Shown here piece after piece: positions 13,001-21,739 of a DNA stretch of 64,000 nucleotides (positions are counted from its first letter, which is position 1; every line of letters begins with the position of its first letter). The notes beneath the pieces were generated by a model. It was not told where the DNA came from, searched no databases, and worked only from the letters and a program-made list of their open reading frames with translations. A program made the position numbers and the translations under genes. The stretch lies in NCBI GenBank assembly GCA_965178125.1, contig OZ237754.1:124001-188000 (forward strand). Direction: 5' to 3'. The DNA comes from Bilabrum cf. latius (Eukaryota > Bigyra: Bicosoecida > Bigyra > Bicosoecida).

Positions 13001-13276
13001 GTCTGTCGAGAGCTTCGCTCGGCGAGGCGAGACCGGCTTGCTGAACGGAGCTTGGGCACCCATCGACCTTGCCTCGGCCCTACTAATTCTGTTGCAGTAC
13101 CCTCCAGCTGTGGCTAGAACTACAGATGGTGCGGCCCCGCTGAGAGATCGTCGCCGTGGGTGCCCACGGGCCTTCGGCGAAACATTGGCTGCCTTCGGTG
13201 AGGCCCCACCAAAGTCGAGAGCGCGCGGCAGCACGTCGGCGTGTGAAGCAGCCCTCGCCCTGTTCACTGTTGACAT
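5741..13276 (-). CDS. Giant low-complexity protein of unknown function, 2,511 aa
   Basis: One frame runs from ATG 13276 to TGA 5741. It crosses at least 17 TAG codons, including 12959, 12902, 12476, 12143, 12020, 12017, 9968, 9257, 8969, 8711, 8273, 7640, 6752 and 6185, and no TAA or TGA in the stretches checked. The protein is rich in Gly, Ser, Ala, Arg and Gln, with a His-Gln repeat, a Gln-Ala repeat and short poly-Gln and poly-Ser runs. Ordered islands are few: a basic helical stretch (RRVKAVRRKLARLRRQL), a helical stretch around WRAMAMHVLRGALKQ, and another around LRLTRRFADLRRYV. No domain recognised and no signal peptide or membrane segment seen. Divergent from PRP4, 183 bp apart. The gene is invisible under the standard code. 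Confidence 0.75.
6644..6691 (-). repeat. Gln-Ala dipeptide repeat with TAG alternating with CAG
   Basis: Read on the minus strand, every second codon is GCA (Ala). The codons between are CAG, TAG, CAG, TAG, CAG, TAG, CAG, CAG in order. The repeat unit is Gln-Ala, with TAG standing in for CAG three times. This is direct evidence for TAG coding Gln. Confidence 0.92.
11061..11146 (-). repeat. His-Gln dipeptide repeat (6-bp unit)
   Basis: A 6-bp microsatellite, CTGGTG on the plus strand, encodes about 14 His-Gln pairs within the giant low-complexity gene. It uses only CAC and CAG codons. Confidence 0.9.
12005..12025 (-). repeat. Poly-Gln run containing two TAG codons
   Basis: Minus-strand codons in order are CAG TAG TAG CAG CAG CAG CAG. 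If TAG is Gln this is an unbroken Gln7 tract. Preceding residues are NPP and following residues RGVVGALQR, in the frame of the surrounding gene. Confidence 0.92.
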
Positions 13277-13459
13277 GATATCAGCAAGCAGAAAGGTTTG
13301 ATTCCATCGCTATTCAGCTGGAGTGTGTCCCACGCCACACCTGCCCACGCCCTTGAGATGATGACGATCCTGCCTGCCAAATTGGCACTGAAAGGACCAC
13401 ACCCATAGCTGCGTGCCAGCTTGGCGTCGTCAAAATAAGTGCATAAATCGTTTTCAAAG

Positions 13460-15205
13460 ATGGAACTCGGACAGGCGAGCCTGGAAGCACAGGAGCAACA
13501 TGCCAAGCTGCTGGACCGGGTGGCAGCCGAGCAGCGCGGCAAGTCTATGATTGTCCCTACAGACCCGGCCGAGGTGCAAATCATGCTTAGGGCGATTGGA
13601 GAACCAATTTGCTATTTTGGAGAGGGGCCAGGAGAGCGTAGATAGCGACTGCAGACGAAACTAGGCGCCGCAGCCGTAGCGAGGGACAGGGGGGAGACGA
13701 TCAGCGATGAGCTTGCGACTACTCTGGGTGCCGCTGCAACAGGGGATGGGGCTGCCATGGTATAGGCGCTAGAATCCGCATCGGGAGGCGGCAGGACGCT
13801 AGCAGAGGCCAAGAAGGCTGCCGAGGAGGCGGCAGCGCTCGCCGAGCGCCGAAAGCGAGAGCTCTTTTACGTGAAGGCGAGCGAGGCGCTGCAGCAGGCA
13901 AGGGTTGCCATCGCAGCAGATTCTTTGGCGCGAGCCAAAGCTCGGCTAGATTGCGAAGCGCAGACGACCCGCTGCTTGGAACGGCTGGCAGCCGCAGAAT
14001 CGGATGCTGCGCTCCCTCGGGACACGGCGTCCTAGCGCGCCATCGACTCGGTGGCACGAGCCGCCTGTGTGCTCGCCACCGTGCCGCGGCTGCGGCCAGT
14101 ACTCTCGGAGAACGCAGGGGACCGGCCGTTGCTTGGGCTGGACTGGTCCGGGTGCGGGCGAGCGCTCGTGGTGGGCGGTTTCGGGGCAGTTGCTCAGGTG
14201 TGGGACGCTCGCAAGCTCAGGAGGCGGGCCGTGCTGCGGGGCCACGACGACCGCGTGGTGGATTGCAGGTTTCACCCGCAGTTCGGCGGTCCCGGGTTCG
14301 ACCCCCGCCCTGGCTCTGGCCGTGTCTCCATCGCCACAGCCAGCGCAGACTGCACTGCCGCGCTGTGGGCCGCGGGCAGTGAGACGCCGCTGGCCAGGCT
14401 GCGGGGGCACGCCGGGCGACTGGCAGCCGTGCGCTGGCTGCCCCTCGGTGGCCACGTGCTGACCAGCTCGCACGACGAGACGGTTCGGCTGTGGGACGCG
14501 GGCACGGGGAGGTGCCTGCAGGTGCAGGAGGGGCACCACAGGCAGGTGCACGGCCTTGCGGTGCACCCCGACGGCGCGCTGTTCGCGTCGGGGGACTATG
14601 CGGGCGGGGCTCGGCTGTGGGACCTGAGGTCTGGGCAGTGCGTCTGGGTGGTGGGGGAGGTGAGAAGGAAGGTGCCAGTGGCGGGGGCTGTGACGAGTGC
14701 GACCGCGGGGGCGGGTGCGGGCGGGAATGGTGACGAGGACGGGGGGGTTGGTCCCACGGATGCCTCGCTGACCTCTGTACCTACGACTGGGGGAGGGGGG
14801 GGCCGTGGCAAGGCTGCGGTGCTGGAACGGATCCCAGCGCATGCGACCCAGGTGACCTGCCTCGATTTTCACAGGGACGGTTGGAGGCTGGCCTCGGGGG
14901 GCGCGGACGGCGCCGTGAAGGTGTGGGACATCCGCGCCTGCAAGAAGGTGATGGATCTGGCGGGGCACGGGTCCGTGGTGAGCAGCGTGCAGTTTGCGCC
15001 CAGGACGGGGGCGGTGCTGCTGTCCAGCAGCATGGACGGCACGGTGCGATTCTGGGGGAGTTCGGACGGAGCTCCGCTGGGGAGGGCAGTGGGGCATGAC
15101 GGCCGTGTGATGGGTGCGGCGTGGAGAGGAACGGACGACGCGAGGGTAGCTTCCATCGGGTACGATCGCACCCTCAAAGTGTGGGCGCACGACATGGACT
15201 TCTGA
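13460..15205 (+). CDS. PRP4: U4/U6 snRNP protein PRP4 (PRPF4)
   Basis: Spliceosomal WD40 protein of the U4/U6 di-snRNP. The N-terminus holds the SFM motif of PRP4 proteins: DPAEVQIMLRAIGEPICYFG then EGPGERR, TAG, RL. The TAG at 13643 is at the position usually Glu or Asp in this family. Two more TAGs follow (13766, 14033) in the less conserved linker. From about residue 200 come WD repeats with typical GHxx...W[D/S] endings, e.g. HDETVRLWDAGTGRC and GGADGAVKVWDIRACKK, ending YDRTLKVWAHDMDF and TGA. Length 581 residues, against roughly 520 in humans, with a low-complexity insertion in the middle blades. ATG at 13460 is the first in frame before the SFM region. Its 3' end faces the next minus-strand gene at 55 bp. 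Confidence 0.93.
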
Positions 15206-15260
15206 ATCGAAAGGTGTGTGAAATACACAGTGTTTTATTTATTTATCTTGCTGAGAAAAA

Positions 15261-18200
15261 TCACAGCTCATCGGCACCACTGCGATCGTAGTACCCCGCC
15301 CCATCGTCCATCTGCTGCTTCTCGCGCACCTTGGCAGACAGCCTCTCGCGCATCGACTGGGCCTTCTGTCGGCGGGCCTTGCTCCTGGCGCGATCGGCGC
15401 TGCTGCCACTGCCCTGCCCCTGCGGCCCCAGACCCCTCTTTGCCCTCCTCTCCTCCCTCTCCCTCGCCCTCTCCTCCTCCTTGGCCTACTTTTGCAGCCT
15501 GCCCTGCACCGATTCTTCCAGCCGAGCACGGGCCCGGCCCCTCGTGATAGAGGCCTCCCGTTGCCGCTTTCCTTCGCTCGATGCGTCAACCTCCACCTCA
15601 GCCTCGAAGAGGTTCCGGCCAACCGCCAAACGATCCACCCGCCGCGCCCACCGGTAGTACTCCTAACCGTCAGTGCCGCCCGCGCCTCCCTCACTCGTCA
15701 CACCACCTGCCCCACCAGAGGCGGTGTAGCCCCCACCCCTGGCCACCCCATCCCCGGCCCCACCTCCGGCAGCGCGCCGCAGCACCCGGGCCCGCATGCC
15801 CTTCCGCCGCTGGGTCTGCTCCATCGACTCCCCGGTGTGTCCTCTAGTCGCGAGCCCAGCCCCGCCCATGGACCGCTCATCTGCCCCGAGGGCGCGCAGA
15901 AACTCGTCCGTCCCCCTCCCCGTGCCCTACCCCTACATTGCGCGGCGCCGCGCGGAGCGGAACGCGTCCTTCCGGATGTAGCCAGTGCTCGGGTCGTATT
16001 GGTTCAGCCACGGCTGCAGCTCCCGGGCCAGCGCAGTGCCCGCCCCGGCAGAGGAGCCGGTCCCCATCGCGTCCATCAAAACCTTGCGGTCCTGGGCGGA
16101 CCCCAAACTCCCTGCTTTCCACCCCTGTGAAGAAGATGATGACGAGGCCCCGCTGCCCCCACCGTGGATCGAGTGGCTCGCGCCCAGCTGCTTGGCTGCC
16201 TGCAGGCCGGCGCTCGACCTAATGCCCTGCGGGGGCAACCCCTTGGCGATCCGAAGCGCAGTGCAATACACCCGACGAATCGTCGCTTCGACGCCATCCC
16301 CAGCACCCGCAATGCCGTGCACCTGGGCAGCATGCCTGCGGGCAGCCGCCTGCACGGCCAGCCCGCGCATGCGTGGGGCGCCTGAGAAGCCCTCTGTCTG
16401 CACGGACGCAACCAGCCCCGCTGCCGCCGGCCCAGTGTCACAAAGACCCTGCAGCTTCTGGCACGCGCTCACATAGCCCCCCTTGCACCCCTAAAGCAGC
16501 TGGGGGGCGCTTCGCCTCGCTGCCTGCAGCGAGCCCGTCATGGCCATGGCGGGGCCTGCCCCGTCAAGCACAGCCCGCACCCTGTCGATCGTGGTGGGCA
16601 GCGCGGCCCCGGAGGGAACCTAAGCATTGCCGTGCGATGCACCCAGCGCGGCCTCTATGGCGGTTCTCTTCGCCTGCACCATGCTGGCCCCACCGCAGGA
16701 CCCCACGTCGCCCATGTGGCACCCCTGCAGGAGCGCCCGCTCCGCTCGGTCCAGGTCCCTGCGCATCGAGTCTCGTGCCACAGCAATGCGATGCAGCAGC
16801 ATGTCTGCCAGCCCCCCCGCGGGCTGGGTGCTGCCCGTCGTGCCATTTTCCTCCTCCTTCTCTCCCCAGCCACCAGCACCGCCCTCGCCTTCTTCGCCTT
16901 TGTCCACCTGGATCTCCATGGCCATGTCGATGGCACCTCTCGCGGCGCGGGCCTGCCTCGCACCCGCCCTCTCCGACCAGTAGACCCCTGCGGTCTGGCA
17001 GGCACGCACCCGCTCTTCTCGACTCACAGACACCATCGACACCTGGGGCAGCTGCAGACCAGCACGGTTCGCCGCGCGCTTGTTCCTCTGCTGGTGCTGC
17101 TGTGTCTGCTTGTCGCGATGCTGACTACCACCCGGCAGACGCACCTTGACCGCGTCCTGGCCACGCCTGCCGCCCCCTGATCCGCCGGTAGCCCCATGCA
17201 CACGCACCTGCATGCCGCCCCCACCTGCAGCAGCAGCCTTGCCACCCTTACCGCTGGCCACCTTCCCGCGCAGGCACGCGCCCTCTGCCCTCTGAATGAC
17301 CTCCCGCTGTGCCTCCATCCTGGCCTTGTACTGAGCCTTCTCCTTGGCTGTGTACGCCGCCACCGGGTCCAGCGCCTGCCCCTGCCCCTGCCCATTGTTC
17401 TCCGCCCCCCTCCCCCGCGGGCCGGACCGCCACTCACCACCGTCACCGTCCTCACTGAGGCCCGGATCCCGAGTGCCGCCCGCCCACTCCGCCTGCCGCA
17501 GCCTGTGCTGGGCATCCCCGTCCCCTCCGCCCTGCCCCTTGTTCCTCAGGGCCTTTCGCGCCCGCATGCGGATCTGCATCTCTCTCTCGCTCATCGGAGG
17601 GGGCGCCGCGCCGAAAGCTGCGGAACCTAGCCCCGTGGCACGCCTCGCCGCCGCCGCCCGCTGCACCTCTCTCCGCACCACGCTCTCCTCGTCCGCTGGT
17701 TGCGCCGCCACCATCCCCACCAGCTCCTCGAGGGCGAGGTCACCTCCTGACCTGGGCCTGTCCCTTCGTCCCCTGCTGGTGGCCCGGTCCTTGTCTCCGC
17801 TCCTGACTGCATGAGCCAGCCGCGCGAGCGCGTGCTCCACCCGTGGATCCGTGGGATCGAGCGTATCCAAGCCCAGCTCGGCGGCGTGCTGGGCAGAAAC
17901 ACCGGCCTGCCCCAGCATGGTCTCCAGGTCTAGGGAGCCGTCGAGGAAGAAAGATCCTGCATCTGCTGCGCCGCGAGGCCCCCCGTACTCGATCTTCCCG
18001 GCTCCAGCGTCGGTAATACTATTAGCGATCCGTTGCTCGCTCCTCTTCTTCTTCTTGCCGGCCTTCCTGTCCATCTTCTCCTGCAGCCGGCGGAAGACCT
18101 CCTCCTGGGGGGGCATGGGGCCTGTGACACGGGGCCGCGGAGGGGGGGGGAGAGGGGGGGGGTTAACAATCGATGGGGGTGTCATGTGTGACGAATGCGC

Positions 18201-18875
18201 GACGGCCTCTTCGTCCCACAGACCCCCCTTGCCCGCCGATCCGTTTGCTACCGATTGCAAAGAGACGCGGGCGTCTGCATCCGCTGCCACACGGACGTCT
18301 CCGCCTGATGGGAACGATGAAAAGGCGGAGGAGGAGTCGCTCAGAGCCTGGCGGGCAGATTCCGTGGCTCTTCGCCTCTCCATCAAGCGCCTCCTTCTTT
18401 CTTCCGACTTCTGCTCTCTGGCCCTTGGGGCGCTCGCCTCATCGCCATCGGCAACAAGGGCTCCTGCGCCATAGGCTGCCTCGTCGTCTGGCATACCTGC
18501 GCGAAATAGGCTTCGTTGAAGCGTACCCTCGTCGTCTGCAGTGTCTACCTCGTCCTCGTCTTCCATTGGCCTCCACTTTGGTCGTGGCTGCGGGCGCAAG
18601 TTAACGCTCCCGTCCCTGACATCGATCGCGGCAATCGGGTGATTCCCGTGGCTATCTTCGTACTCCTCTAGGACATCAACGATTTCGTCCATGCTGGCCC
18701 GAATACGATCCTCTAGCGGTGCCTGTGGACGTTCCACCGCGGTTGGTTTTGTCCGAATCAGGCTTCCTCCTCTACCGGCACGATGTGGCGAGAGAATACG
18801 CTTTCCGGTTGCTGCCAACGGTATACAGGCGAGTACTGCGCATGCAATCAAATGTAATGTTGCGTGTCTGGGCAT
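15261..18875 (-). CDS. Secretory-pathway protein of unknown function, 1,204 aa
   Basis: ATG at 18875 begins a good signal peptide (MPRHATLHLIACAVLACI then PLAATG). The frame crosses six TAG codons (16620, 16491, 15933, 15927, 15663, 15486) and stops at TGA 15261. The mature protein is highly charged, with Arg/Glu-rich helical stretches (EEVFRRLQEKMDRKAGKKKK), a proline run (NPPPLPPPPRPR), Gly-rich segments and acidic clusters. The C-terminus reads MRERLSAKVREKQQMDDGAG then YYDRSGADEL; ADEL resembles a weak ER-retrieval signal (KDEL type), which together with the signal peptide suggests ER residence. That is inference. No family recognised. Convergent with PRP4. Confidence 0.72.
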
Positions 18876-19497
18876 CTTTGGTCGAGAGGTTCGAAAGCCA
18901 CCCCGGTCTCTCTACTGAAACCGAATAGGCGCTTCAACGCCGATCTTGAGGCTAAAGCAAGCTAGCACCCGCAGCAAATGATTATTACGCGCAATTTAAA
19001 TTGAGCTATTGCCTGCCGCTCCTCGATGCGCGATCACTTCTCTTGAGAATCGGCTCTGTAGCCCCAACGCCTCTCTGCCAATCCGGAGCCGCAGTGTGGG
19101 TCGCAATTGGTCGCACGTTCCGTTGCTCAAGTCTGAGTCCTAGACAGTGTAACTCTGGCCAGCTCACCCCCGTCCGCTCTTCACACTGGCACGACCGGCC
19201 TTAAACATGCCAGCAGAACTCATTCGTGCAACAGATCACAGTCGAAGGGCACGAATCTCAACAGCACAGTGGGTCGGCAAGCACGATGCACCAACAGCTA
19301 CGAGCCGCAACCGGGCCAGCACTGTCCACCGAGAACTGTTTGCCATGCCTCCTCCTTTCTTCTCGCAACGGGGGATGCCTGAAGTGGTACGTCCCGAGCC
19401 TGGATCGTGGGGGGATCTGATATTTTGTGGACTCAACTCAAAAGCGCACGCTATCACGAAGAAACATCTGGAACGAGGGTGCAGGATCTACCAGACT
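18876..19497. other. Intergenic region, no gene seen
   Basis: Between the start of the secretory protein gene and the TGA of the next minus-strand gene. Lower GC than its surroundings near 18950-19020. Short open frames exist on the plus strand, but none shows family motifs or a coherent start. Confidence 0.5.
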
Positions 19498-20187
19498 TCA
19501 CGCTTCAGCTGCAATGGCCTAAACCACCTAAGCTCCACCCTGGGGACCCATTTCCCCCTGGGGAGCGTCAGCATTCACGTTCCCTCCGGCGCCCGCTGCC
19601 GGCACCCCGTCCTGCTGCCCGTTCTGAGCCAACCCTGCCTTGACGTTGGCGATCGCCACGGCGAGGTTGTTGTTTTCGGCTGCCCCTACAGCCAGGCTGG
19701 CAAAGTCCTCCCGGACCGCCCTTGCGAGCGCCCGTTTGGCCTTCGCTGCAGCCCTCCTCGATCCCTTCGAGACAAAATCGAGGATCCTTGAGTGGTCCTG
19801 CATGACCCGTGAGTACATAGTGTGGTACACACGCTGTTCCCCGCGCACGTGCTGGTGCTAGGCGGCAACGGAGAGGCGAGCCTTTGCCACGGAAGACCAC
19901 GAGAGGCGCGCGTTGGCCGGACGAGTCGAAACCCGCCGCCCTTTGTCCTCCTACCTCTTCTTCCGCAGCTTATCGAGCACCTACAGGAACTCGACCGACT
20001 TCTCCCCGATCCCCCTCAACACGTCCACCACAAAGGGTACGACCCGCACGCCACTGCGTACCGCCCCTTTCTGCGTCCTCACGGTCCCAGGACACCACTT
20101 GTCTTCTCCTCCGATCCGGACGCCGAGCGCTCCGAGGTCGACGGGCCTGCCGTAGCTGGCCAGCTTCGTGGCATGCGCGGCCCGCAA
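19498..20187 (-). CDS. Unassigned protein; 5' end unresolved
   Basis: A frame open from 20228 down to TGA at 19498-19500, crossing TAG at 19981, 19951, 19858, 19528 and 19519. The sequence includes VRVVPFVVDVLRGIGEKSVEFL, then a basic stretch (VLDKLRKKR), then HTMYSRVMQDHSRILDFVSK and an Ala/Lys-rich helix ending in a Gly/Ala/Gln tail. I recognise no family. No ATG lies early in the frame (the first is near 19822), so a 5' exon is probably missing from this model; the start given is a placeholder. The upstream edge overlaps a 48-bp sequence repeated at 30.3 kb. Confidence 0.5.
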
Positions 20188-20203
20188 AGTAGACAGTTCC
20201 GGG

Positions 20204-20251
20204 GATAAGTTTTGTTGTGTGTGATTATCTCAATAAGTTATTTTCGGACGG
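20204..20251 (-). repeat. Dispersed repeat R1, copy 1
   Basis: 48 bp matching 30296-30343 with three mismatches. A degenerate extra 15-bp half unit (gttatttacggacgg) follows directly on its right. The repeat lies upstream of a minus-strand frame at both places, so it may be a duplicated promoter or 5' leader. Confidence 0.85.
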
Positions 20252-20320
20252 TTATTTACGGACGGTTCCGGCGTAGTGCCTCAAAAGGTTCGCAGCATCT
20301 GCACTGTGCGCAAGGACGAG

Positions 20321-20624
20321 ATGCTGGTGCTAGTGTACATATGTTTATGTTTATTATCAATTGTGTCGACAATAATCGGAGAATCTTTCTTTTGGAAGCT
20401 TCTCACTGCGTTGGCGACCATGTTTGGTAAGTTGCCGCACAGTTTTTGTGCAAGAACGCGTCGCTACCAGCTGCCTAAACGAGGAAACGAGTGTGATACA
20501 TTCTCTTCTACCCCATACAGGTATCCATATGAAAGAGGCCGCGCAAAAGCTACTGTTCATCCCTTTGCATTGGTTCTGGAACATGTTGAGGCAAGTGGGG
20601 ACGGAATGCTGCTCGGGCGGCTAA
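20321..20624 (+). CDS. Small membrane protein, 69 aa, two exons
   Basis: Exon 1 20321-20426, intron 20427-20520 (94 bp, GTAAGT...CATACAG), exon 2 20521-20624 ending in TAA. Joined coding length is 210 bases, a multiple of three. The N-terminus is a long hydrophobic helix (MLVLVYICLCLLSIVSTIIG), followed by SFFWKLLTALATMFG and a second amphipathic or membrane helix (KLLFIPLHWFWNML), ending CCSGG. The tail cysteines could be lipid-modified (inference). I recognise no family. The strong splice signals and preserved frame are the main support. Confidence 0.45.
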
Positions 20625-20823
20625 AACACCTCGCCGTGTCCGCGAGCAGCTTGGAATGCATGGACTCGAGGAGTGTATCCGATCTCATAGCTGTGGCGCA
20701 AGTGGATATCGACAGCATGCCCCTGGAGAACGGCGACCTGAATGGCGCCGGGTTGAAAGTCTCATACACTGGCAAACTCGGGGGAGAGGAAAGTGGTATC
20801 CGGGGCACAGCAAGACAAAATGA

Positions 20824-21603
20824 TACCTAGAACCCTGTTCCATCCGTCCAGCTCGCGCTGCACGGTCGTCTGGACCAGGAAAGAACCGAGCAGCAGGAGC
20901 TCGCCCGGCTGCGTGGTCGGGGGGGTTCAAGGAGCCCGGGATCATCCGGTGGCCGGGTTTGGCCACCCCTGGATCCGCGAGCGAGGCCATCGTGTCCACG
21001 TTGGACATACACGTGACGCTCATGAAGCAGGCGGGCCTCCCCCTGCGGCCCGGCATGGTGTACGACGGCATCGACCTGGCGCCCGTGGTGGCCGGCACCG
21101 ACACTGTGGGTCACGAGAGCTTCTTCTTCTACCATGCGGCGCAGGCCAGCAACGCATCGGGCGAGCTGTACGCGGTGCAGTCCGGCGTGCACAAAGCGTA
21201 CTGGTTCACGTACGGAGAGGATCCCCCGCGTCCCCACAAGGGGGGCAGGCAGGACCCCCCGCTGCTGTTCAACCTGGACGTGGACGGGGGCGAGGACAGC
21301 CCGATCGATGCCTCGAGCCAGGAGTACCAGGAAGCCATGGACAGGATCTACAGGGCGAGGGAGGAGCACCTCGCCAGCATTGATCCCAATGTGGTGGACC
21401 AGAACGGGAGGGGGAGCGCCTCGTGGGCCGCCGTGTGCGCGGACCCGGACTCCAAGTCCAAGTACCCGCAGCACCCGAACTGCACGATCTCGCCGGAGAA
21501 CTGGAAGCCGGAGGATATTTGCGCATCTAAGTCGTGCCTGGCGGCGAACCCGACGTTCAAGGGGTATTGCGAGCACCCGGATGAAGCGAGCATGCTTGCT
21601 TGA
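20824..21603 (+). pseudogene. Arylsulfatase A-like C-terminal fragment
   Basis: The frame from 20824 to TGA 21601 encodes the C-terminal third of a sulfatase: GGFKEPGIIRWPGL, SEAIVSTLDIHVTLMKQAG, YDGIDLAPVV, ESFFFYHAAQ, YAVQSGVHKAYWFTYGED, PPLLFNLDVD, as in arylsulfatase A and related lysosomal enzymes. The N-terminal part with the formylglycine motif (C-x-P-S-R) and metal ligands is not found upstream. An in-frame TGA stands at 20821 and the preceding 500 bp encode something else. It is either a truncated remnant or a last exon whose upstream exons lie before 20 kb; the remnant reading seems likelier. The downstream S11 gene starts 137 bp later. Confidence 0.65.
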
Positions 21604-21739
21604 TCATTCAGCAGCATCTTGAGTGGATCGTTGGCGAGTTGAGTAGCGTGCTGAATATGATTTTGTCGTTGGTGGGATGTGCAACTGCGCGAACACGGCA
21701 CTGAATCCATTCTAAATTCACAAAGCATGAAGTGATTCT

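Noticed and set aside
20276-20830. 184-residue unspliced plus-strand frame over the small membrane gene
   Set aside because: It reads through a strong intron (20427-20520); the spliced model gives a coherent hydrophobic protein. Not fully excluded.
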